Notes under the pieces: model-generated
The model's database searches: none
Seen by the model: the letters and a program-made list of their open reading frames with translations, nothing else
What the model was told of the DNA's origin: nothing
Assembly: GCA_013407085.1 (NCBI GenBank)
Contig: JACCGJ010013206.1
Location: 60,173-124,172, forward strand
Direction: 5' to 3'
DNA: 64,000 nt
Source: Atriophallophorus winterbourni
Taxonomy: Eukaryota; Platyhelminthes; Trematoda; Plagiorchiida; Microphallidae
Position numbers and translations under genes: made by a program
In this document: positions 1 through 11,269 of the stretch, piece by piece
Numbering within the stretch: position 1 is the first letter of the stretch
How the letters are laid out: every line of letters begins with the position of its first letter

Positions 1-120
1 CAGGGATGCTCACATTAACTTTAGTAACGAAACTCAGCAATTTCAAAGATCTTTAGAAACGATTGAAAGTTGGAGACTAATAACTCATCAAATTTTAAAA
101 ATGACAACAATGAAACATTG

Positions 121-190
121 TTTCCACCTGATGACGGCAAACAGCCAAAAACCGGTTGTGGTGTGTAAGGGATGTTGATGTAAGCACCAC
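121..190 (+). repeat. H1 hammerhead repeat, partial copy
   Basis: This is a degenerate copy of the short dispersed repeat called H1 here. It has a hammerhead-like core: CTGATGA at 128-134, stem II CGGC (135-138) with loop AAACA and GCC (144-146), then an A-run replacing GAAA, then CCGGTT and GTGGTG. CCAC (124-127) can pair with GTGG (158-161) as stem I. The first G of the GAAA box is lost, so activity is unlikely. Downstream sequence (GTGTGTAAGGGATGTTGATG) resembles the other H1 copies. Confidence 0.6.
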
Positions 191-1987
191 AATATAATGA
201 AACGCCGTATTCGTTACTTACTCAATAGCAGAAGATTACCAAAACATAATTTAACAAGTCGTTTTGCTTCAACATGTTCTCAAGTTAACAGGCAGAAAAC
301 GTTTTACTCTAGATTTTATTAATCCTCAAAAGGACGCTAAACGTGAGTGCATTTTATTTTATCCAGTTTGTTGCCCAAATTGGTAGTCAGTTAAACACTC
401 ATGCAGATTTAGCGTTGACAGACTTATTAGGTCAGACCTGAATCGTGATTGAACGATCATTGAGCCTTTCTAAAATTGAAGATTAATGAGAACTTGCAGA
501 ACGTCCCTAAATGATCCGAGCATGAAATTCGTTTCGAATTTTGAAGCAGATAAAAGTGAATAGCGTTGAATCGAGCAGCGTGGATGCTGCATACACCCGG
601 CAATGCTCCAAATATTTGACACATTGTATACCACGCAACAAAGTAGCCTTACTAATTCGGGATGAAAAGAGAGCGCAACAATTGATGATTCTGTCAAAAA
701 TGGAGGGCAACCTTGAATTACTACATAAAAGCATGAACGTGAAAGCGGAATTCTAACCAGGTATTTTTGCAGTCCATAATGTTGGAAGTATGACTAAGAA
801 CGCAAATGCTCTCGCAATCAATTATTGTAAAGTCTTTGTGACAAACGTTTCAGTGGCATTAAGACAACAAATGAATCGAAACATTGCGCGAAATTTTGAT
901 AAATCAAGATATTGCCACACGTCAATTGGTAAAACTGAATGTGAAAAATATCAAAGTATGGACCGCATCACACCGGATGTTCTCAGGTTTTGTCATCGTC
1001 CGATGTGTAAACCGCTTTTCAGCCTGTCTAACTATTAGTTTCTCCCGAATGTGACACCGAAAGATTAGAAGTCCTATTTACAAAGGCTGTGCTCGATCTG
1101 AAGTTGTAAATTCTCGTCCCATTGCACGATTGCTCACGATTAAGCTGGTCATGATCGTATGATCTCAATAAAATGATCTCACGCGTACTTTAGTTTGTAT
1201 TCGCAACATTGATTTCGATCGCACTGCTCCTGTCTAACGGATTATTTCACAGCGTTAGACCATTTGAATAATAATGTGAATAAAGTTTGATGCATTCATT
1301 TTTGATATTTGGACATATATATTTGATAGAATCAATCAGGCTTGCTTAGTGTGCTATTTACTTTTATGGTAGTTATATGACTACTTTTTAGATTGCCACA
1401 CAAGAGTTAGAGTAAACGGTGTGTTATCAAATAAGATTAAAACCACTAGCAGAGTCCGAATAGGTTTGTGCTGGGTTAGACTCTTTGTCTCCTATAGAAC
1501 GATTTAGCCCTTCACTCAGTGTATCGAAAATAGTTCTCTTCGAGTATCATATAGGAATTTGACGCGCATCACTTCTGCTGCAGATTGTGAGAAAGTTCAG
1601 AGGGATTTGAACACCATGTCAGCTTGGGCTGCTGTGAATGAGATGCCATTTAACACAGAGATAATCATTATTCTCCAACTTAGTAAAATTGTTTCTTTGA
1701 CAAATATATTAGAAATTAACCGTGAGGCATAACATTTGTGGAAAAAACATTGGGGTATAAATTATCTGAAACTTGTAGAGCAAATGTCAATGCCAGAATG
1801 TATATCGACATTAGATAGTTAGATAATTTTGGAGAATATTTGAAAGATTCTCAATGGTAACGTTATCAAAGGTGATAAACGTCCAATAATTTAGTATGTG
1901 GTAGAGTACTTGGTTAATGGCTAGGCAAAAATATCGACCTCTTCGATAAAAGTTATAAAAATAGTGAATATGCTAATAATATGTAAA
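191..1987. other. AT-rich sequence, nothing recognised
   Basis: Only short open frames occur (71-82 aa near 541-756 and 790-1,038). They have no recognisable domain, no clear splice context and no codon bias I can see. No RNA gene or transposon signature was found. Confidence 0.5.
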
Positions 1988-2160
1988 TAAAGTTATACTT
2001 ATATGCCACTATTACATAGGGTTCTTACAAAGAACTACGATTTTCAAATACAGAATAACAAAGTGATTCCTGGCCAAGCCTCGAGGCGCTAATAAACGAC
2101 CAATGTATTGTGGTGCTCGCATGAGGGATCTGGATGTGAGCACCACGATACGTTAGTAAT
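1988..2160 (-). repeat. H1 repeat body without hammerhead half
   Basis: About 170 bp matches, in the same orientation, 33,468-33,625 and, inverted, the body of the H1 monomer at 2,894-3,060. Shared landmarks are GGGTTCTTACAAAGAAC, a segment AATACAGAATAACAAAGTGA, and the CTCGAGGCGCT block. The sense that would carry the hammerhead is the - strand. The hammerhead core itself is missing. Confidence 0.7.
2105..2151. repeat. 14-bp inverted repeat (hairpin) in H1
   Basis: Arms GTATTGTGGTGCTC (2,105-2,118) and GAGCACCACGATAC (2,138-2,151) are complementary with one wobble position and a 19-nt loop. A weaker version lies at about 33,581-33,616, so the hairpin appears to be part of the repeat and not a chance event. 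Confidence 0.65.
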
Positions 2161-2764
2161 AAGTCTGCCATTTTTCGTACAGTGAAGGATTGCGATGCCT
2201 TGATCTTTATGACTTCAGACGAAGTTAGATACGGCGCGTTATTATTCTTATCGAATTGTGTCGACCGAATGACATCCATTGAGACATTTCATCTAAGTGT
2301 GTTAATAAAGTGACACACAGACATAACTTAACCCTATACATTTAAATTCACCTATTGATTGTTTATGCAATGTTTTGCTGTGCGTGCTACATTTTTCTGG
2401 CATTCCCTACCCTAACATGTGGTGAAATTTCCATACATGGCGACATTAAAAGTTGAATTTGACTCAAATATTCAAATTATCTTCTGTGATTAACTATACA
2501 TTTGACATACTCTTCTTGTTATATTTTATATTCCATTTTTACTTTTCTATTAATAACGCAAACCTGTTATTTTGTATTGTTCGCCTTTTTAAGCATAAAT
2601 CCCTGAAGCTTTGAACCACTTTGAACCACAAGTCTGATTTTATAAATAAATAAAGATATCTTAACAAAAAACGAAAAAATGTTCATTTTTCTATTAAAAG
2701 CTAGATCGCATAACATAAAATTTATTGTTTAACATGATGAAAAACTAAAATATTCATTTGCATG
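2161..2764. other. AT-rich sequence, nothing recognised
   Basis: No supported gene, RNA or element was found between the H1 copies. Confidence 0.4.
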
Positions 2765-2893
2765 CTTTTCCGTCACACACACCCCACGACTGGTTTCGTG
2801 CTGTTTGCACTCATCATGTAGAGACAGTAAGATCAGGATCCGCGTGCTCTTGAAACAGTAAAGAAATAGTAAACGAGGAGCGCCTGTATGCCA
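2765..2893 (-). repeat. H1 repeat unit, inverted
   Basis: Read on the - strand, this runs from CAGTGGCAT through CTGTTTCAAG and CTGATCTTACTGTCTCTAC into a hammerhead. It is the inverted counterpart of 3,040-3,180 on the + strand. The junction with the + strand unit at 2,886-2,898 is a near-palindrome, CCACTGGTAGTGG. Confidence 0.75.
2782..2823 (-). ncRNA. Hammerhead ribozyme motif (H1 copy, best preserved)
   Basis: On the - strand: stem I 5' arm CTCTAC, core ATGATGA (canonical CTGATGA with the first base changed), stem II GTGC, loop AAACA, GCAC, then GAAA, a minimal stem III CCAGTC ending in the cleavage triplet GTC, and stem I 3' arm GTGGGG. Stem I pairs over 6 bp with two wobbles and stem II pairs perfectly. 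The very short stem III resembles type I hammerheads of repeats, which are expected to work best as dimers. The C-to-A change in the core probably weakens it. Confidence 0.75.
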
Positions 2894-3180
2894 CTGGTAG
2901 TGGAGTGTAATTTCGGTGGATGTGAGCAACACATCACTTTGGTCATCCATAAGCGCCTTGAGTGATTGACCACGATTCACTATGTGATTCTGTGTTTGAG
3001 CATCGTGGTTCGTTGTACGAACTCTATGCAACAGTGGCATTCAAGTATACACTTGTTTACCATTTATTCACTGTTTCAAGGGTCACTGAATCTAATCTTA
3101 CTGTCTCCACCTGATGACGGCAACAGGCAGAGACCGGTAGTGGAGTGTAATTTCGGGGGTGAGCAACATATCACAAATAA
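2894..3180 (+). repeat. H1 repeat, one full monomer between two cleavage triplets
   Basis: A GTA followed by GTGGAG at about 2,894 and the same arrangement at 3,137-3,145 bracket a unit of about 246 bp. In order it holds GTGGAGTGTAATTTCGG, a GTGAGCAACACATCAC block, the body shared with 1,988-2,160, a TTTACCATTTATTCACTG segment, and the hammerhead at 3,105-3,145. This is the most complete H1 unit here. It is probably related to the schistosome Sm-alpha type of hammerhead repeat, but the family assignment is inference. Confidence 0.7.
3105..3145 (+). ncRNA. Hammerhead-like motif (H1 copy, stem I perfect, core altered)
   Basis: Stem I CTCCAC (3,105-3,110) pairs perfectly with GTGGAG (3,140-3,145). 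CTGATGA lies at 3,111-3,117 and the cleavage triplet GTA at 3,137-3,139. Stem II has decayed, and GAGA replaces GAAA. Probably inactive, but the layout is clearly that of a type I hammerhead with a minimal ACCGGT stem III. Confidence 0.65.
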
Positions 3181-6100
3181 AGGGTTCTTAAAATTTAAAG
3201 CTGTTTAGAATGAATTTGCGAGAACTTATTATTTTATTTATTTCACTTAAATTTCAAGCTGACTCAAAAGCTTTATCAATATATATAAAAAATATGAAAC
3301 AAAACGGTTCGAGGATAAATTGGGCCTTCTATTTTGAACATTACGCGTTGCATTCTGGACTATGTTCCAATCAATTGTTGCTCACACTCGTTCATATTCA
3401 TTTTCATTGTTGTTAGCTAGTTAACTGTGCTGAACACTACAACCATTTTAGCTCCTAAGTAATATGTTTTACATTCGTGTTGATATTTTAATAGAAAAAT
3501 CCTTAATAAAATTTCAGTGAGAACCAAATTATCAAAATTTTATCAAGTTTCAGTGTCGCCTCGTCTTTTTTGTCGATTATTGTACTAACATCTATTAAAT
3601 GCGAATTACTTGATTCTCTAAGCAAATTGTCAACATGGCTACAGTAGCTGTTCAAATCATGTTTCAGATTATTCATTTCGGGAAGTTACCAATAGCAGTA
3701 TTCCAGTTAATAGAAAATCCTATCAACTCGACCTTGGATTTCTGAATCCTATTCTCATACAGAATCATTCGCCAACAGATATTGCAAACCAGTTGCACAA
3801 AACTTGACTTAGTTTGTTTAACAACTGTATGTAAAATTGATAAGAATGGCACAATCTTGTGAAAATCACCTGGACAACTTATTGTATTGAGTTATAATTA
3901 ATCGAGATTATCCGGAAAATAGGAACTAGATGTTATTTAAATTGTCTTCCCAGTCTATAATCAATTAATTGTAATGAAAATTCTTAGTAAAAAACTCCTC
4001 GTTGCTCTGTTTGTTTGAGACGCGCTAAAGTTAAACGCGTTAGAAAATGTAATGTAAAATTCCGTAATAACTACATGCATGATTAAACGAACTTCTCCTA
4101 GGTCCCACTGGATTTCACAGCAAGCAGCAAAAGATTTTCATTGGCAATAGCAAATACTTTGAAATCTAAGCATGATAATAGTATATGCGTGAGATATTTA
4201 CTTGAACTGGAATCGCAAATTAACATCGAGTGTTGAGGGCTAAATAATTTAATCAATTTTAAAATGTGTGAACTTTCACCAAAGTATCTGATTATAAGGT
4301 CGTAAATTATTGAAGACTTCAATTGAATCCAAAAGTTTCAGGTCACTAATTAGAATTACAGTCTACTTAGATGGGTTGCAAATTTTCATAGACAATTTTA
4401 CTTACCACTTATAATGGGTTCATCTGTTCATATTTCGTAGCATGATCCCTGACCATTTAGATCATATCCTCTATATGAGGCAAAAATTAAAGCATTATCT
4501 GATTCGGAAATTGATACAATGTTGTTCGCCATGATATCATACCGCCTATCCGGTGAACAAAGATATACGAATCGCTATCTGTATATCTCGTGAACATCTT
4601 TTCATAGTATGAATGATAATATCTCTCTCGGTGTCATTAGTAATCAGTTTAAAGCATTATTCATGAACGATATACGACGCATTTAATGAAACAGCCATAG
4701 CATTTCACACCTTATATCATTTTAGCCATCAAAGTAAATGTGGTTATTTATAAATCGACATTTTAAGTTGCATTAATGTAGGCTTGTAATATTCTGACCT
4801 TGTGAAAAAAGTATGCGACAAATGGTGACTTCGCAATACTAATAATTTTCTAATCCAATTTCAGATAGAACGAAGCTGTACGTAATCAGAGTGAGTTGGT
4901 ATAATAAATACAACAAAGCAGATTAACCTGCACATATTATGCTAATTAAGTCATGTTTGGCGGATGCTGGACTACTGCGTTCGGTAAGGGATTTATTTTG
5001 TGACGCCTTATTCCGATAGGAGCTGAACTATTGATAGTCAAACTAACATGAGAAAAGGGTAGAAAAATTCTAATCAGTAATTTAAGCGCAAATATTTTTA
5101 GCCATTGAATTATCTTAATCTGATATCGCGATGATTTATACGTGAGGAAATTTACCGGATTTAGATTTATTTGCGGTTTCTCGGTTATAATCCGCTTAGG
5201 ATAATTTCTACATTTTGTATGCTGTCGGAAATAATGAAGATGATAGATCATCATGATGTATTATAGTTTAAGTCGCGTTACATTTTCTTTCTGATGTTTA
5301 CTACACATTCACAAAACTTGATAAAATGCGTTTTGTATATTTTAGTTGATTAGACTTCATCCAGCTGTTGCTGTGATCAAGATTTTACATATATCGCAAC
5401 TTTTTAACCCTGCTCTTATCTAGCTATTTATTATTTTTCATGGTGAATGAAACTTGCGTAATTTATGTTAATTTTGTAATTTATTTTTTTGATGATGATT
5501 ATGGTAGTGTTTTGTTTTTGGTAATGTTAGTTATGAAGGTAGCCATAATTCATAAACCCTTGAACGGAACAAAAGATGTCAAATACCAAATTCGAAGCAA
5601 ATGATTATGAGGTAATAAATTACATTCTGAAGACGTAAAACAAAATATTCGTTTGAATATTTGCAATCACGAAAATTAAAAGATAAAGATTACGGATGGA
5701 ATCCTGTATGCTATTTTTCGAAATCATTTTATTGGGTTGACTATATCTTTGAGACTACTAGGAAAATTTTATATTCTTAATCTTTTAATATCTACTCGAG
5801 TTAATATTCCAAATGCGAAACGGAGGAAATAGTAGTAATATAGAGATATGATGGTAAATTAATTAATGTAAAAATGTCATTTATCACCATATGAGCTTAG
5901 ATCATTTACATGGTCCATTTTTCATTGTTAGAACAGTGAGTTAAATGAAAACGAATATCAATCAATTAAATATATGTACGCATTTATTTCATCGAAAAGG
6001 TGAATACAACTCACAGTACGTTAGCAACATAACGTGACAGAACGTAGTCCTGTCAACCGAAAACATCTCGAGAACATTTTGCTGTTTGTTTTCAGCACTA

Positions 6101-6537
6101 ATCCTTGTAAATCAAATTGGGATATATTATCCATGGTAATACATAATTAATTTGAATGAGCGGGTTATTCAAAGGTAACAAGGTTTTTAGAGCTGTTACA
6201 AACGAGAAAAAAATGTTTTATTATAAATTAGCATCAACCAAATTTTTTTAATGAAGTTAGTGTTTTCTTATTCAATGCAAACTAAACGAGTGAAGTGGAA
6301 TTTAAAGTTGCATAGGCGCTATTAATAACATTCAACATCGCTTCCGATTAATTTCAATTTCAACTTGCACTGGGTTGAAGGTGGCTAAATGGCATTCACG
6401 CGATTCGATTTGATTTCACGGTCTTCGTTTTGAAAACAAGGCACTGGGACTTTAGGTAAACAGATCGTATGGTTCACAAGCACTTTACTCCAGATATCTG
6501 GAAATTATGAACAATTCATGAACAATAAAAATACAAA
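3181..6537. other. AT-rich sequence, nothing recognised
   Basis: Short open frames (68-102 aa) occur without domain, splice or repeat support. A block at about 4,918-4,975 (with CTGCACATATTATGCTAATT) weakly resembles 45,338-45,390 and may be an old dispersed repeat. Confidence 0.4.
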
Positions 6538-6700
6538 CCGGTAGTGGAGTGTAATTTCGGGGTGTGTTAGCAACACATTATTTCAATACAAATAATTGTT
6601 CACCGTTGTTCGTCTGTTTCAATCGCATGTGGATGCTGATCCTACTGTACCTGCGTGAATAGTGCAAACATCACTAAACCGGTCGTGAGATGTGTTTGAG
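6538..6700 (+). repeat. H1 repeat, degenerate partial dimer
   Basis: ACCGGTAGTGGAGTGTAAT at about 6,537-6,555 is the product end of one H1 hammerhead. It is followed by GTGTTAGCAACACATTA, then a segment like CTGTTTCAA...CTGATCCTACTGTACC, then GTGC, AAACA, TCAC, TAAA, CCGGTC and GTGAGA at 6,662-6,690. The second hammerhead has lost its CTGATGA box. The two cleavage positions are about 141 bp apart, so the intervening monomer is internally deleted. Confidence 0.6.
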
Positions 6701-6773
6701 TCTGATCGAAATGCATAAAAATGAACTTATTTTAACTACAAATACGTGATTTTGTTTTCAATATTTTTATAAA

Positions 6774-7660
6774 CTATTTGGGGAAAGTGAATACCATTTT
6801 GAGTCTAATGCCCTCAAATACCCTAACTCGTAAGGTACCATCTTGGTGCTTATTCCAGTGGTTAAGCACACGGTTGGTGAAAAAGTTCGCAGTTACCTGT
6901 AACCTTTGTCTAGCTTTGAGACATTCCCTTCGAATTTCAACCTGCGGCTGTTTGGGAGGCATGCCTCAATTATTCAGTATTATTATCTCCCATGAGAGCT
7001 TTCAGAATTACAATGAGTTCTATTAGGTCGCCATGCAGCATCAGTCTCCTCAATGAGAAATGTTCAAGCTCCTCAGGTTTTACTTGTATGATCATTAACA
7101 ATTTTAGTCGCGAGGCGATGAACCCTTTGGACAAATTTTGCGTTTGTTCAAGCATTAGGATTAGGATTGAACACAATATTTTTAGTGGCGTCACACGACT
7201 AATGTGTACATGGGACTGACGATAGAAAGATTTTTAAGATGAAAACATTGAGCGCAGTCTGAATATTTCACTGTAAGCCATGTTTACCGCTTCGATACAC
7301 CCAATAGGCTATTTAAAATCTTCTGTAATATTAATACTGTGATCTATTATTTTCTGAGCTGCAGTCATTCTTATGGTTCTTCGCCGATTTCTAGTTGTGT
7401 CATCTTCGAATCACACATTCGACCGCATCTCTTTCCAAAGTTTAGTGACAAGTCTAATGGCTCTGTCCACTCCGTTGTTTTTTTCTAAATCCTAGATACT
7501 CGTATCTCTGTTGTTTGATCTTGGGATATCAATATCCTCTGCATAACGAAAGTCAAAGTGATATCAAGCAGGCTGTCAGATCATTCACAAACAAAGAAAG
7601 ATTTGTTGGCCAAAATCTGAGCCTTGAGTTATTTCACTCTGTATTGCCGATTGCTCAGAG
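6774..7660 (-). mobile_element. Degenerate CR1-like non-LTR retrotransposon fragment
   Basis: On the - strand, a broken reading frame shows features of a CR1-like polymerase. They are a remnant of the catalytic box (YAED) near 7,520-7,550, preceded at about 7,600-7,640 by a weak match to the usual GVPQGSVLGP stretch. Further on come LEHFSLRRLMLHGDLIE near 7,000-7,090 and the typical C-terminal NFFTNRVLNHWN at about 6,860-6,900. Several stops and frameshifts show it is dead. It is older than the CR1-like copy at 14.6 kb. Confidence 0.5.
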
Positions 7661-9444
7661 CACACACCATAAATCTTAGCGTATTTGGTGTGATTGTTTA
7701 TGATGCTGTTTAGCCAACTGTGTATTATATCAGTGACCTCACACAACTAAATTGTTTTTGGGGCAATGCAATAATTACTTTCAAAATATATTCTTATCTC
7801 CCAGAGTATTTATTTCTTCTTCAAGAAGCATGGAATACATCCCTGGTTTTCTCTTAATTCGTGCGATAACATTTCGGCTTGGCATATTGTGGATCTATTC
7901 GATTTTGAATACTGGGGTAATATTTTAAAATCCTCTTAAAGTGGCGTTTACTTTGTTTTTGAAATCTATTTAATTTGAGCCAGAATACATAGCTCTAGTA
8001 ATTCTGTGTTAAACTAGTGTGACTTTCGCCAAGCGATATATTCTCTTGTAGGCCCACTAATTGTAAAGCGAAATTCACCGACTTTGAATCCATTAATAAA
8101 AGTCTGTTTATAGTGTTTCGAAAAACATTCGCTCGACTGCTTGCAATAAGTCTAAAGCAGTCGGCTACCTGAATATGCTTTTTCAATCCTTTGTAATCAT
8201 ACTACCCTTGTTGCCTCGATCAAAATCGAATGTTCGATTCTCTAGAAAGTTTCATGGATTCCTCTAGTCATATTTATTTGCGAATATTGTCAAAACCAAG
8301 CACAGATTTGTTGCCCTGGTTAAGTAGGCATGTAAATAATACACTTTAGTGTAGATTCTCCTGAATTTGGGGTTTAATTTAAGGCATTATGCAATTGTTA
8401 CCCATTTGTGACTTAATTGTGAGACGTGGTTTTGCAGTGAATGCGTGTCTATCAGTCAGCAAAATTTACTATCGAGATTTTGCGCATGATGACCTGATCT
8501 CACCAAGAGATATTAAATAATAAATTCTTCTCTAAACAATAAATAGGCCATCGCATTTTCGCCGTATATTTTATAACATCTAATCTCTTTGTTTTGAACA
8601 CCCGTCAGGACTAGATAGCTATAGATTATAATGATTATACAGTAATCTTGTGAGTTCACCATACATTCTATAGTTTGATGTTAAGATCATCAACATTAAT
8701 GCATTATTTATTTTGTATAAGAGATAAAATCTATTATTTATTAGTAAACATTCCAAATTAGAATCTTGCTGGAAATCATTTGATTGCTCTCATTCATATG
8801 TGATTGAAGCCTATTTCTAATAAGAATAATAATACCGAATCAGTTACGTGTGAAAAACCTGATTAGTTAATCGAGTATATACATTTTATGGAAGATAGTA
8901 ATTTTTGAGCACATTTTATATTAGTTGTCTGGAACGAACTGTTTGGAATACATTCTCTTTAAATAACAAATATTGTAGTGGTCAATGACGGTTTCAGACT
9001 ATTTTTTGTTCAAAGTAATTCAAGGTGTTGAATGTCCAAAAATCAAATATTTACAGTAAAAGATTTTCTATGAAACTTACAAGTGCAAATATAAAATATG
9101 ATTTATCACTCAATTACCTTGAAAGTTACTCGTTAACAGCGTGAAAAGGGTTGTGGAGAAAATGAATACACGAAACAAGTTGAAAGTTCGTGTGGTGATT
9201 GTTCAAATAACGATTAATAATATTCAATCATTCATCATCATTCATCTAATAATAATCAATAATACTGTTATTCAAGTTCTTGTTGTCAAACCAACAATAA
9301 TCAGTACATAATGTGTAATTCGAGTGAGCGTTGTTTGTTCTCACTTACATTTTTGGGTTGGTTTTTTCATTCAATTCAACACAATTCAATTCACTACAGC
9401 AAAGTATTTGAAAATATTCGAGACCGATCGGGAGTCCATAATCA
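7661..9444. other. AT-rich sequence, nothing recognised
   Basis: No supported gene was found. A stretch around 9,200-9,300 is rich in ATT/ATC triplets (low complexity). The sequence becomes Penelope-like at 9,445. Confidence 0.4.
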
Positions 9445-10843
9445 TGAAAATGAAGTTTGAAATGAATCAGTTATAGTAGGTTTTTGGTAAAGTTTCACTT
9501 CTGAACACAGAAGCTTCGTCGGACCAATGGTGTCGGTACGAACAGTGCTCAGGTATAAATGGCATTGTTTTGACCAACCCTGAGTTCACTAAGCTGGACA
9601 GGGAGATCAAGATAATTGATCCCACCTCCTAATTGCTGTGTTCATCCCTAATTGTTTAATAATTGTACAGGTCAGCGTATGCCGACACACTGCTTAAGTA
9701 ATCATGTGCGTATTAGGTGTGATGTTCATTAATCCTAATCCGCTGCAAAACCGAACGCCAGATTGTTGAGATATCCGCCCCATCCACCTTGTTCACCGCA
9801 TTCGCCCCAGCCTTTGTTATTTCAACAGCCTCGGCGTGAAGTCTTTCCCTATAAGATTTCACACCCCGTCTTATCACTTTCACGTTATCAAGATCTACGC
9901 TGTCCAGTGTCTAGCACGTGTTCAGCTAGGGCCGAATCCCGAATCAGTGATTGATATTCACTGGGATTGCGGGGTCGCTTTCCCACTCGTTTCCTGTGTT
10001 CGTTTACCCTAGTGCAGAGTTCTCTAGACGTTTGCCCAATGTAAACACCCGCGCAACCCTTGCAGTTGATTTGGTAGATGCAGTTCGTCGCACAACCTAA
10101 AGGAGTCTTATCTTTGAGATGCATTAAAACGGAGCGGAGAGTTCTACCTGCCTTATATGTTACTCTAATACCTGCGCTATTCAAGATTCGACTTATTCCT
10201 TCGGAGGCGCTTTTGACATACGGTAGAGATACCGTAGCTCGCCAAACCTTTTTCCGTCTTCGGTTGCGGATATTTAACTCGGTTCAATTGGCGCTTTAAT
10301 TAAGCTCTTGGGGTAACCATGATTTGCAAGTCGGCGACTGACTTCTTCATGAGCTCGTCTCTTATCTGCATCATCGCTGCAGAGGCGGTGAACCTTGTAG
10401 AATAGTGATTTTGCTATGGACTGAAATACCCTTTTAGGGTGCGCAGATGTAAATCTCAAAATGGCATCCGTGTCGATAGGCTTACGATATACCGTTGTTC
10501 TTATCTTGCCGTTGTCTTTTTGCGCGAGACAGTCCAAGAACGGAAGTGTCCCTTCCGTAGACTCAGTTTCTTTTGTGACCTGGATTTTTGGATTCAAACT
10601 ATTGAGATAACTATGAAATGCTTCTAGTCTGTTTCGCTTTATGATGACGAATGTATCGTCGACATAGCGCCACCATATCTTCGGTTTTAACGCTTCGTTT
10701 CTCAAAGCTATCTCTTCGAAGTGCTCCATGTACATATTCGCTAGCACTGGAGAAATGGGTGAGCCCATCGCTAAACCATCGTTTTGCTTGTATAGCTGTC
10801 CATTAAATAATAAGCGGTTCATATATAGACAAATTGCTACACC
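9445..10843 (-). mobile_element. Penelope-like element, left copy (5'-truncated)
   Basis: On the - strand it encodes the C-terminal half of a Penelope-type reverse transcriptase, with NDGLAMGSPISPVLANMYME and YVDDTFVI near 10,650-10,790. A GIY-YIG endonuclease follows, with GVYIGQTSRELCTRVNEH near 9,990-10,050. RT and endonuclease frames are separated by one extra A near 10,294-10,296 relative to the right copy. The 3' region ends in a hammerhead-like motif. The element is homologous to 11,699-13,093 in inverted orientation, which defines both ends: 10,843 (abrupt 5' truncation) and 9,445. Known family role: target-primed retrotransposition using a GIY-YIG nuclease. Confidence 0.9.
9484..9527 (-). 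ncRNA. Hammerhead-like motif at Penelope-like terminus (left)
   Basis: On the - strand: stem I TTGGT pairs with ACCAA, the core is CCGACGA, stem II GCTTCT pairs with AGAAGT (one wobble), then GAAAC and TTT at the cleavage triplet. It differs from CTGANGA at the second base and has an extra A before stem II. Relative to the right copy the cleavage triplet has changed from GTT to TTT, so this copy is probably inactive. Hammerhead motifs are known in Penelope-like elements. Confidence 0.7.
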
Positions 10844-11269
10844 AGCAGCCTGCAAGCGCCACCGATCAGCCAAGTACTGTTTACAATTGTGAGTGCTACT
10901 AGAGAAATGTTTTCACCAAAATCGGAAAGTTCAGTCAATCGAACCGCGGTGGTGCATTAAATGCTCATGTGTTGATGATATGCCTACATGTCGACATCCA
11001 CCAATGTGGCCTAACTGGTATTCATACTGAATTTACAATTTTCCAATAAATATTTGACTTGAGTGATATTTGAAAATTTTTGCTATAATTTTGATCAATT
11101 TACTCGCAGTTTCTCGAATAATGACGTAATTATTGTGAAGAATATTTCAAAATCTAATGAGAATATTGCGTGCAATAAATTGGTCTATTTATAGCTTATT
11201 GCATTCGAAGCTGGTATTCAAAATAAATTGCGTTTAACGTTTTCCCAAAACATTCGAACGAAAAATGTA
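10844..11269. other. AT-rich spacer between inverted Penelope-like copies
   Basis: About 430 bp separates the two head-to-head copies. No gene or repeat was recognised in it. Confidence 0.5.

Noticed and set aside
470..1038. Three overlapping 71-82-aa open frames
   Set aside because: Both strands are equally open and there is no recognisable homology; typical of AT-rich noncoding sequence.
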